Assembly: GCF_018812025.1 (NCBI RefSeq)
Contig: NC_063052.1
Coordinates: 27,758,354 to 27,822,353 of the forward strand
Direction: 5' to 3'
Length of the DNA: 64,000 nucleotides
Source: Megalobrama amblycephala
Lineage: Eukaryota > Chordata > Actinopteri > Cypriniformes > Xenocyprididae
Position 1 is the first letter of the stretch. Every line of letters starts with the position of its first letter. Below the pieces are notes generated by a model, which saw only the letters and a list, made by a program, of their open reading frames with translations, was not told where the DNA came from and did no database searches. Shown here piece after piece: positions 44,101 through 56,100 of the stretch. The position numbers were made by a program, and so were the translations under genes.

Positions 44101-47100
44101 GATAAGCTTCAGGTATTTAGGAGAGACATTGATGTCTGAGGACCCCTTTTTGCTTCACTTATTATATACTTGTGGTAAGACTGGCTCTAATCTTCTTGGT
44201 TATGGAGACACTGTTTTGTAAAATATTTTTAATTTTCTTTAATAAGTTTTCATTTAAGAAGTCGGGTCTGAGTTGTGATCTCATTCAGACTGAATTTTGC
44301 TAGTGTGTGGACATTTAATAGGGCCCTCCCTCAACAACGAGGTGAGACGTCTCCCTATTGGGGCCTAACCAACATAAGGCCATGCAGGGCTCTTTGGTTA
44401 CGAGCCTCTACCTTGGAAGGACCTTTTTTTGTTTCACTTTTTATTTTTTGTTTTTGCTCACTGTTCGAGTTCTTTATTTGTTCTTCGGGAGAGAATCTAA
44501 TTGTGCACAGGGCAGATGTGGGGAAGACGTGTATATTTTTATTTTGGTTCTATTCTTACATTACATTATTTAGGATATTATGATCATGCAAGACATTAAG
44601 ATAGTTTCATTTAATGTGAAGGGGATTTCAAATCCAGTAAAAAGAAGTAAAATACTATCAAAAGTAAAACGGGCAGGAGCGCAAATTGTATTATTACAGG
44701 AGACACATCTCTCAGTAACAGAACATGAAAAGCTAAGAAGAATGGGTTATACAAGGGCATATTTTTCATCTTATAAAAATGGAAGAAGGAGGGGAGTTAC
44801 AACATTAATATCACAAAAAGTACCATTTGAGTTTATTTCTGAGGAGTCTGATAAAGAAGGGAGGTATATAGTAGTTTCAGGGAAGATCAACAATGAAATA
44901 ATAACCATTTGTAATGTGTACGTTCCACCTGGAAGTATTTTTGTCTTTTATAGAAAGGTCTTTGACTTGATGATTGGCGCAACAGGAAGGTGATTTAAAC
45001 CTTCGTCTTAACCCTAACCTTGACGCATCGAAAAATGTACCTATTGTGGGATTACAAATTTAATAATCTGTTTAAGATCTGTTGATTCTACATCCTGACA
45101 TCACCTCACATGAATTACTAAGCTGAGGTATATTGTGTTTTCCATTTTGAGGTAAATATAATGACATTCTAAAGGAGATCAAGGCAGGCAGCCCAGATGT
45201 CTGAGACATTAACCTTTTGTCTTTCTGACCATTTGGCATGACAAGCTCAAGATACAGCGGTGCTTTTGTCTCTATGATAATGTAAAGGTATGGGCGATAC
45301 TGTCAGACTGATTGGATTAGCACCTATGCATTTGAATGACACATTTATGTTGATTAGATCATTGCTGGGAAATGTAGGTAATGATCTGATTCCTGTACTG
45401 CATTTGCATGCTTTGTTTAGATTGTCCACACCTCTACTCTATGTATCCCTCCCCCTTGAATGTATATGAACTACCAAGTCACTGCCTTAGTTAGATTTTG
45501 GATGACCACAGCGACGCACAGTGTGTTTCTCAATAAAGAGTAACTTCTGCTTCAAGAGATCCCAAAGTCTCCTGGTCTATGCTTCTGAGATTTCCAACAG
45601 TTTTGGTGCCGTGACCCGGATAGAGCTTCTCACCTCAATTCAGATTGAAACTTCAAGCACAACAAAGATCTGATCCAAAAGAAGATCCAGGCTGAATTTT
45701 CCTGTGCACCCAATGGTTGGTGAGTGATACTCTATCCAAAAGAACCATTAAGACCAGTACAAAGTTGTTATCCTCTGCGCCGTCAGAGAAGAGTTAACAG
45801 ACAGCTGTAGGGTTTGGTTAACTAAGTTATCCTCTAAAAATGTTCTTTTAGAGATGAAGTTTATCCTCTGTTTAGGCAGGGAAGTTTAGCATCACATGCT
45901 AATAATTAGGTATCCTCTGTTCAGGCAGGGAAGAATTAGTGTAAAGTGCTAATAATTTGTGTTGTCCTCTGTTTTATCAGGGAAGGTGGTGTGTTAACAG
46001 AATAGCCATCCTCTACTTTGCTAGAGAAGAAGGTTCATCCTCTGTTAATTCAGGGAAGGTTATAACTGTTAAAGTGTGGTAGCAAGTTGTTTCAACTCTG
46101 CTCGTCAGAGAAGGTTGAATACATTACGATGTGTATTAACTAGATTAACCTCTGCTCTGTCAGGGAAGTGTTGAAGTGTATTGTTGTGCCAGAAAGACAT
46201 TACAAAATGTTGAGAAAGAATGCTAGACTAATTCCAACAACTGAGAAAGGTGGACTAGCTACCCCTTTATGGACAGATAGTGAGTTCAAATCATTGTTAG
46301 GAAAACACATGGACTCAATAGTGACTGAGTCAGTCAGATTGGATTTGACAAAGAAATTTGGGATTCATCCAGGAAAAGTTTGGTCTATTGAAGAATGCAA
46401 AAAGGTACTTGGTGCTTGTATTCGGAAGAAAAATATGAAGGGCATTGTCTGCTGCCACAGAGAATTTACTCTATCCATTGCACAAGAACAAATCCAACGT
46501 ATTGCTAAGTTAGAAGAGCAGAACAAACAGTTGCACACTCGAGTGTCTCATCTCACTCAGAAGTTGGGCCTTAACAAAGCCTCAACCAAATGTGACTCAA
46601 AAGACCAACAGTCAGATGAAAGCTATCCTGACTTACAGTCTTTCTGTAGACTAGAGGGCAATAGCAATACTGGATTCATGGATAAAGATGTAAATGCAGT
46701 TGAAGTGTGTGGAGTGAGACAAAAGGCTCAGAGTAGGGCAAAAGGGGTTGACACAGTTCCATCTGTAACCCCCATACTGCAGTTACAAGCAGTCAGTACC
46801 ACTATAGGTCCTGAAGACATAGAAAGAATTGCTGAGAATTTGGCATCAGTGCATAGAAACTTTTCTGAGTTTAGGATAGAGTTGTCCAGAAAAATGAAGC
46901 TCTATGATATGTCCCTAGCTGACGTCACCCAGCTAATGTCACAAATCCTGAAAGAGTCAGAATTCAATGATTTTGAAAGTGCTGTAAATAATTCTGAGTT
47001 TCAGCATTCCAGCAAAGGTGAATTGAGAGAAGGAGTTCTGAGAGTGTTACAGAACCTTGTTGGACCAAAGGTAGACTGATCAAAGATCACTAGTTGTGTA

Positions 47101-50100
47101 CAGAAGGAGGATGAAACTGTAAGTGAGTACACTGAAAGATTTTGTCAGTTAGCTGCAGCATACAGTGGAATAGCTGACACTCCAGAGAAGGTGTTAGAGG
47201 ATAATGGACCACTGGTCCGCATGTGGTTTGATGGGCTTTCATCAGAATACAGAAATGCATTGCCTTTCTTAGACCTCACATGGTCCAATGGAACCCTGCA
47301 AAACAACTTGGATAGGTTAGCTATTTGGGAAAGAGACTCAGATGTCAAGACAAGAGTAAAGATTGCAGCAGCATCCTTTAGGGTCAACACAGAGAATCGA
47401 TGTCCCAAGAGAGAAGGCAGTTGTCATTACTGTGGTAAACCTGGACATTGGATGAAAGAGTGTAGGAAAAACAAAAAGACATTAAAAGAAATGAACAGCT
47501 TTACTCAGCTCCTACTCAGTCTACTTGCTACATTGAAACTGCCCCTCCCCTCTTCTCCAAACTCTTGGAGCAACAGCTTGCTGACATGCTAACCATTTGG
47601 GCTGTGAGTGCTTAATTTCCCCAGTAATCTACTAGAAAGCTGAAAGACTCATTATGAACAAATGAAAGTTGACTGTCACTTCCACTATTTGGGGGACACT
47701 GGTTAAGTACACTCACAGCCTTAAATGTTATGCTACAGCACACTCCATTCACTTATCCATCCTCAATGGGTTATGATGTCTGCTATGACTGATGTTTCAA
47801 TGGAAGATGGAGATGTAGCACCTTAAATTTGGAAATTAACTACAGGGAGAGAATAGGACACACAGACCAGTGAGGAGCCCAGGGAAGAACCGAAGCGCAA
47901 AAGGCCTCGAGGGCTAACCCTGTGGTGAAGACTTCCTCATAGGTTTCCCCATCTCTCAGTTTATCCCCACCTTACTGGTCTATAGGTGTCAAATTGATTA
48001 AGACTAGGTTAAGAAAAAGAAGAACAAAACCACTATACGATCACTAGAAGTTTATGATGATCAGAGTTAGACAGAAAAACTATACGATCATCAGAGGTCT
48101 AATGTCCTAAAGTCTATGCATGAATACTGCTGGTCTGCTGTTTCTTTGTTTTCTTGTGTGCAGGTATGTGTATATGCCATGATGTCTCATAAGCAGCACC
48201 TGGTGTAAAGCATCACCTCAGATAACCATGAACAACCTTCATGATGACGGAGTCATCTGAGCAACTCGGAGTTGCACAACGACAAAGAATCATCTTGGGA
48301 CAAACATGGAAATGGACTCTACAGGGAACAGACTCCACAGATATTCAGGCGCCATGGACTTTTAGGACTTCCACGCTTATGCTACATGGTTTTCTGTGTC
48401 ATCATGTAGTTTATACAACATGTTACCACCCTGCGTTGTATATGTGTGTCAACAGTATACTCAAGTTAAAGAACAACACTTATGTAAATGTTGGACACGA
48501 CATAGAATAAGATGTATGTGCCTGTAACTGTTACAAGTTGCATGACTGGAAGATGGAACTTATGTTAACAAACATATGTTATAGAAGGGATTTAAGAAGG
48601 TTTAAATTTGTATTATGTGAGAGTTATTAGAACTCTCAAAGGGGGAACTGTGGGATTACAAATTTAAGAATCTGTCTAAGATCTGCGGATCCTACATCCT
48701 GACCATTTTGCAGGACAAGCTTAAGATACAGCAGTGTCTTTGTCTCTATGATAATGTAAAGGTATGGGCGATACTGTCAGACTGATTGGATTAGCACCTA
48801 TGCATTTGAATGACACATTTATGCTGATTAGATCATGGCTGGGAAATGTAGGGAATGGGCTGATTCCTGTATTGCATTTGCATGCTTTGTTTAGATTGTC
48901 CACACCTCTACTCTATGTATCCCTCCTCCTTGAATGTATATGAACTACCAAGTCACTGCCTTAGTTAGATTTTGGATGACCACAGCGACGCACAGCGTGT
49001 TTCTCAATAAAGAGTAACTTCTGCTTCAAGAGATCCCAAAGTCTCCTGGTCTATGCTTCTGAGATTTCCAACACTATGACTACAACACATAAAAAAGTGA
49101 ATAGCCTGATGACCGAACTAGGGATATTGGATTTGTGGAGAGATTTTTACCCTTCAGGTCGAGACTATACGTTTTATTCTCACTCACATAATACATACTC
49201 TCGAATAGATTATTTTTTTGTGTTTTCGAGAGACTGCTACAGATTTACCAGTTGTGATATTGGTTCTATTGATTTATCTGACCATGCCCCTATCTATTGT
49301 ACAATACAAATAGAGGGTTCTCCACGAAACACACTTTGGAGACTCAACACAAGTGCTCTAAACAACCCCCAGTTTGTGGCTTTGATGAGAAAGGAGATTA
49401 AACAATTTCTAGATATTAATGATACTGGTGAGGTTGATTCATCAATTATATGGGACACTTTAAAAGCTGTAATTCGGGGAACAATTATATCATGGTGTGC
49501 ATATAATAAGAAAGAAAAACAATTAAGATGGTTAGACCTTAATAAAAAATTGAAGAATTTAGAAATGCAACATAAGAAGAAGCAATGCCCTAATTTACTC
49601 AATGAGATTAAGAAAACACGAAATGAAATAAATCTGATGAGTACACAGGAAATTTGTCTTTGTAAAACAAAAATATTATGAAGCCGGCCCTAAAGCTTAA
49701 AAAATTCTCGCTAGAAGACTACAAAAAGAAAGAGCAGACTGCACAATTTACAAAATTAAAAATCCTGATTCTGGAATTATACTGTATAAACAAGAAGAAT
49801 TACAAAAAGCATTTGAGAAGTATTATAAAAGTCTATATACTCAACCATTTTTAGAGAGTGAATCCCAAATGGAGGATTTTCTTAACTCACTTAACTTACC
49901 TACTCTATCAGAAGAACACAATAACATATTAACAGCTGAAATATCAGAGAAGGAAATAAATGCAGCCATTTCTAGACTGAAAGCTAATAAGACTCCAGGC
50001 CCAGACGGCTTTCCCTCAGTTTGGTACAGAACATTTCGTAATGAGTTATTGCCAAGCCTTCTAAGGGCTTCTAATACAGTTCTAAAAAAATCAAAAATGC

Positions 50101-53100
50101 CACCTTCATGGAGTGAAGCAGTTATATCAGTTATCCCTAAGGAGGGAAAAGATAAAACAGAGTGTGGTTCTTACAGGCCAATTTCAGTGTTGAATGTTGA
50201 TTATAAACTGTTCACAGCTATCCTTGCTAAAAGATTAGAGAAGTTACTTCTGCATATCGTACACACAGATCAAACTGGTTTCGTTCTGGAGAGACAAACT
50301 CATGATAACATTAGACGCTCTTTACATATCCTACATCATATCCATCAAAACAAATTGGAGGCTCTTTTGGTGAGCCTTGACGCTGAAAAGGCCTTTGACT
50401 CAGTCAGCTGGGCTTTTCTTTACAAAGTACTGGGTAGACTAGGGGTACATACTGAATTTGTTCAAGTTATTCGATGGTTGAGACAAACTTCAAGTATTAA
50501 AGGCATTTCTATAAATGGGGAAGTCCATAAAGTTGCTTTGTACGCAGATGATGTCTTGGTATATATTTCGGAGCCTACTGTCACGTTTCCTGAGTTGATG
50601 AACATTTTGAGAAAATTTGGTCGTTACTCGGGCTATAAATTAAACATACAAAAGACCCAACTCTTAACATTTAATTACTCCCCTCCTAAACAGCTTTGTG
50701 AAACTTTTCCTCTTAAATGGGACCAACAATCACTGAAGTACTTGGGTATTTCTCTACCAAAGGACATTTCTTTATTGGGAGAAATTAATTACGGTCCCTT
50801 ATTAACTAAAATTAAGGCGGATATTACAAGATGGAATACAATCTCATTTCTTACTTTGTGTCAAAGAATCGATAGTGTCAAAATGAATGTGCTTCCACGG
50901 TATCTGTTTCTGTTTCAGGCCCTTCCAGTGGAAATTTCCCAGAAAGAATTCTCAGAAATTGATAAAATTATTTCTAGATTTATTTGGCAGGGTAAAAGAC
51001 CCAGGGTCAAATATAAAACATTACAGCTTCCAAAAGAAAAGGGAGGCATTGCATTACCGTATTTCAAAGGATATTTTTATGCAGCTCAGATCAAGCCACT
51101 CATTTATATGTGCTCATCAAAATTTCATGCTAGATGGAAAGACATTGAACTCTCAATAATGAAGGATCCACCAATCTATGCTGTTCTTGCTTATACAAAT
51201 TTGGATAAACATATCAAAATGATTCAAAACCCTTGGATTAATACACAATTGAAAATATGGCGTAAAGTCAAGGGAGAATATAATTTGGATGACAAAATAC
51301 AGATATTGCAGTGGTGTGCATTTGACCCTGGGTTCAGCCCCAACCAGATAAACAGCACATTCAAATACTGGATTTCAAAGGGTGTGACGACCTTTTACTC
51401 ACTCACTCATAATGGGAATATGAAAGATTTTGACAGTCTTAAGAGTGATTTTAAGCTTAACAATTTAGATTTTTTTAGATATCTCCAATTGCGGAACTAT
51501 TTCCAGCAGAATATTATCCCCAAAACTGAGATAGATGACCCAATTTTGACAATTTTTCTGAAGGCTTTTAAAAACACTATAGTTAAAGGTGCTATCGGCA
51601 AGTTCTATAAAGGGTTTCTGACAAAAAGGTCTCACTCTACGGACTACATCAAAGAAAAATGGGAAAAGGAAGGACATTTCTCAATAACTAATGAAGAATG
51701 GTATGAAGTATGTGAATCCTCATGGAAATGTACGAACTCCCATAAATGGCGAGAGTTTAGCTGGAAATGTTTAGTGCGCTTTTTCCTAACACCAAGGCAA
51801 AAGGTACACTTTGGCACAGGCACGGCCTGCTGTTGGAGGTTGTGTGGGGCTCGGGATGCAGGGCATTGGCATATATTTTGGGAATGTCCAAAGATTAAAC
51901 TCTTTTGGCTTGAATTTCAAAAAGCTTTAATTAGTATATTTAAGGTTAATAACATACCATTACAGTTTTCTACATTTTTTTGGGGACATTTTGACAATAT
52001 GCATAGACATGAAGATAAATACCTGTATTCTATTTTGACAGCAGCAGCCAAAAAGGCAATTACCAGATGCTGGCTCCTTCCCGAGCCCCCCACGATGACT
52101 GAGTGGATAAACATTGTGAATGAGATTTATGTAATGGAATCCATAACATTTTCAATTCGCATTAAAAGGAGCACTTTTGTTAAATTATGGAGCAAATGGG
52201 TTAGATACATTCAACCCTTACGACCAGATTTTGTAGAGGTTAGAATATAGAAAATAATCCTCTTTTCATTTATTTATTTATTTATTTATTTTTTATTTTA
52301 TTATTATTATAATTTTTTTTTTTTTTTTGTCTTCCTTTTTATCCCTTTTTGTACTTTGTGTCAGATATGTGCATGTTGTTTATCTCTCCCTAATTGTTCA
52401 GTTTGTTTTACTTTTTTGTAAAAAAAAAAAAAACGAAAAGAAAAGTGGATAATGTTTGGACATGTTTTATTGTAACATTTTGTCATGCTCCACTTTTTGA
52501 AAATAAAGAATAAAAAAAAAAAAAAAAAACCTGCTTGCAAGATTCAATGTGTGCCCGAAACACTTACTGAACTAGAGAGCTGATTGAGACACACCATTTA
52601 TATGCGGTGACAACCGGTTTCTCTCACTGCCACCATGCAGAGTAGGTCACGTCGACCAATAAGATTAAACTGCCGTCATATCGTAAAAGTATCGCCATCA
52701 CTCTACGATGCATATCGTAACATGTTTGCATCGCGAAATATCGTACTACGATAAATCGTTACACCCCTCCTCAGATAACTGGACACAGACATGACTTTCT
52801 CTTTTCTACATCCACTGTTGGTTATACACTTGTGTGTTTTTGGTTTTCTAGGTTTGTACAAAGTTACACCATATCACTGAAAACGCACGCATCAACAAGA
52901 TTTCAGAGACACTGTGTGACATTTTAAATGTTTATGATCTTCAGGTGAGTTAAAATTTGTCAACACTTTCACTGTCTTCACTGTATATATGTAACGGAGT
53001 TTAAAAATAATGTTAGTTAAATTCAGCATAAATTGGGAAACTCACCATTGGCTGTTACGTCACTTGCAATTGTGCACATGATATTGCGGGGCGGAGCTAT

Positions 53101-56100
53101 TTAATCAGAGTCTCGTAGCTCGTTCTGCTGACGTTAAATGCGACATTGATGTGCTGTATTCTGATAAGCCTTTTGGTGCTGTTTTCCTAGTTTTGTCTCA
53201 TCACAGATACAGTAAAGTAACCCCGAGTGACCATCCACCTGATCTCCATGTGAATTTATTCCATCTACACACACACACAGTCACATTGGTGCCGTGACTC
53301 GTTGTTTCTTCAATCAAGATGATATCTGAAGCGGCCGAGGGTTCATCTTAAAGTTTTCGCTGGAGTCAGGTGGACACAATCTTGTGCAGAAAATGTGATA
53401 ATGTTTTTTAAAGACAAGAGGAACTTTATTCACTTTTTTTATTCACTGAGAGACTTTGAGAATTTGAGATTTAGAGACCTTCACAAAGGAAAGTTTTTCA
53501 ACAGCACTTTCTAGTATTTTTTTTTTTTTCTTCTATTCATTGTTTATGTGTACTGATATTCATTATAAGTGGTTTTGATGACTATAATACTCCAATCTGT
53601 GGAAGTAAAGGTAGAGGATGGGGTTTATTGAAAGTACCAAAGTCATTACAGTTCAGTGTGCCCGATACCCAGAGTGAAGCGCATGTGCTCATAGACAGTC
53701 ATGCTTCCAATTCAGATCCATTAGTTTGTGAGGGCCCGTCCGCTAGTCATGAATCAGATGCTTCAGTAGTACATCAAGGTGTGTTTTCTTCCACCCCATT
53801 CCCTAACACACAGCTCCCAGATGTAATCACTGCGATGACAGACATAATAAGCCAAGTCGGTCAGCAAATTGCTGATAGCATAGCAACCAGACTCAGCCCA
53901 ACACATACAGTTAACACAACTTCAGTATGTAGTCCCTCCAAAAATGTGACGACAGATGGTACAGCTTCACAAATGCTGGACTTACTACAAAGCCAGTTGT
54001 CCATTTCCAGAAATGTGAAAGAACCGCCTAGCTTCAGAGGTGAAGTTTCTAACACTGTTGACTTAAGTGAATGGATTGATGTCATGAGAGATTACATAAA
54101 ACGTAATAACTTGAAAAAAGAGCAACAAGTGGAGGAAATTTTGATCCATCTGAGAGGCAAAGCAAGAGATACACTTTGAGGCAGTTTCCTGCTCTCCTCT
54201 CCCGCTGGCTGACTTCTATACCACCCTACCCAGACCAGATGAGGACGCTTATGAGTACTGGCTCAGGTTAAACTGTGCAGTTGACGTCGCTGCAGAACGT
54301 TTGAAAGAACAGGGTAAAGTTTTGGATTGTCCAGGTACAGAGGTAACCCGCATGTTCATCAGACACTGCCCATGTAAAGAGCTTGCCATCACTTTTCGAT
54401 CTAAAACAATGGACGCATGGTCTGTGCGAAAAGTTCAAGATATTTTGAATGAGTATCACTCCGAAACCAGTCTTGTATCTACAGTGAGTCATGCTACGGC
54501 CACAAAAATTCCTGTGAACAGAGCACTTCCATCTACTTCTGATGTCCAGCAGTCTAAATCTTTGGAAGCTTCTGCATTAGAGCAAGTCATGAGCCTGTTG
54601 GAAAAAGTCCTGTTAAAGGATTCCACTAGCAAAGAGCCAAGTCGACGCTCAAGGCCCAACGTAAGTCTGCCTCGAATAAAAGGACTTAATGACCTGCCAT
54701 GCACTGTCTGTTCGAGCCCTAATCATTCTGGCCTCACGCATTGTCGTGACAAAAAGTTGTGCTTCCAGTGTCACTCTCCTGACCACTCACGCTTTGTTTG
54801 TCCTGAGAGAGTGAAATCTCCATCTTCTCAAGGGCTGGGAAACTAGAAGATCTACACTCAAGGGAGGACAGTCTAGATCATGAGAATATTCCTCCAAACC
54901 AGTGTTGTATGAATGATCCTACCTCACTTTATAGTCTTTCTAATTCTGTTGAGCCTGCAGGAAAAACTGTCAACTTTCAGAACATGCACAGAGTACAGAG
55001 AATTGATAGTCTGTTTTACACACCTGCGACAGTATGGGGCGACCTTCAACTGAAAGCTATGGTTGACAGCGGCTCCATGGCATGCACGTTAAGTGAAGCT
55101 GCTGAACGTCGCTTTTTGCAGCACAAGCCTGATTTACAAAAGCTCCCTGCCAACGATGTTGTCATAATTGGCTGTGGTGGACAGCGTGTTACTCCAAAAT
55201 TGATGTATGAACTTGAACTCTCAGTTTATGCCTGCAAGATGGTTGTTCAAGTTTTAGTCGTTCCAGGTCAGACTGACGATTTGATCCTGGGTAGCAACGC
55301 TATCAAGTGGCTGATTCAAAAAATGAAGGAAACAGATGGATACTGGAGACTTGTGTCTAGCCCAGCTAACTTGGATGATGTTGAATGTCACCAGTTCTTG
55401 TCTCTACTTTCGAATGTGGAACGATGGAAGGGAGAAGACATACCCGACAAGGTGGGCACAGCTAAGTTGAAGGAGAAGATAACTCTAGAACCACACCATG
55501 AGCATCTTGCTTGGGCTCAGCTTCCTGAGTCAACAGCTGTTTCTGTGGGGAGTACAGTTATTGTTGAACCAACCCTGTGTAAATGCCGTCCAAGAAATGT
55601 GATCATGGGGAGAGTCATCACAGTAGATGGGTGCCATTCAAAATAGTGAACCCTACAGACAAAGTAATCATTCTAAAGAAAAACACAAAGATTGTGCATG
55701 TTTTCACTTGTATAGCTGTTGAAGAGTTGTCTACTCCTGAGTCCCTGAAAAGTAATGTTCAGTGTGCTGTGAGTCCAGCGAGTCATGTGCAGACCAGTGA
55801 TGAGAGGACAAACGTGCTGAATAAGTTAGGACTGCAGGATTTGGATTTGGATGCTTGTGAAGTCTCGGATGAGTGGAAGGATAGACTTCTGAATCTTATT
55901 GAGAAGTACGAATCAACCTTTTCTCGTGGAAAGATGGACTGTGGGGAAGCCACCGACTTTGTCCACAAAATTCACTTGGTGGATGAGAAGCCATTTCGAC
56001 TCCCTTATCGACGTGTAGCCCCCTGCCACTATGAAAAGCTGCGTACTGTCTTGAATGAGATGGAAGTGAAGGGCATTATAAGGAAATCCCAGAGTGAATA

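Larger units (their letters stand above)
45045..49073 (+). mobile_element. gag-only endogenous LTR element
   Basis: 4.0 kb, with LTRs beginning TGTGGGATTACAAATTT and ending ATTTCCAACA, flanked by CTAT duplications (45041-45044 and 49074-49077) inside L1 ORF2. After the left LTR is a primer site TGGTGCCGTGACCCGG (tRNA-His type); before the right LTR is a polypurine tract CAAAGGGGGAAC. The interior carries a gag frame but no protease, RT or integrase, so it depended on another element. Family is uncertain: retrovirus-like from primer site and gag layout. Confidence 0.85.
44580..52250 (+). pseudogene. L1 ORF2 (EN-RT), interrupted
   Basis: The endonuclease starts MIMQDIKIVSFNVKGI with QETHLS and continues after the LTR insertion (DYTFYSHSHNTYSRIDYFFV, SDHAPIYCTI). 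A frameshift and stops near 49680-49700 precede the RT frame, which is open from 49869 to 52250: NKTPGPDGFPSVWY, SYRPISVLNVDYKL, SLDAEKAFDSVSW, VALYADDVLVYI, then the C-terminal cysteine region (HWHIFWECPKIKLFW). Between VIRWLRQT and IKGISINGEVHK the usual stretch with the RQGCPLSP motif is missing in frame, so the RT lacks a core motif although YADD remains. Confidence 0.88.
42974..52530 (+). mobile_element. L1-clade LINE split by an LTR element
   Basis: ORF1 (43105-44139), ORF2 (44580-52250) and a 3' end with AATAAAGAATAAAA and a poly(A) run to about 52530. The LTR element 45045-49073 interrupts the endonuclease domain. ORF1 has one stop and ORF2 has a frameshift and an RT deletion. The 5' boundary is placed at the end of the neighbouring MITE and is uncertain. 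Confidence 0.88.
42228..52767. mobile_element. hAT-like shell element carrying later insertions
   Basis: Starts GGGGTGTAACGATACGC and ends with the inverted AATCGTTACACCCC. Flanks TCCTCATA (42220-42227) and TCCTCAGA (52768-52775) form an 8-bp duplication with one mismatch. The interior near each end is rich in ATACGATACG/CGTATCACGATA motifs, as in common fish hAT elements. Everything between, including the L1, was inserted later. No transposase gene remains. Confidence 0.78.

Noticed and set aside
46207..47592. gag-only LTR gag as a domesticated host gene
   Set aside because: It has an internal stop, intact flanking LTRs and target duplications, and lies inside a dead L1, so there is no sign of host use.
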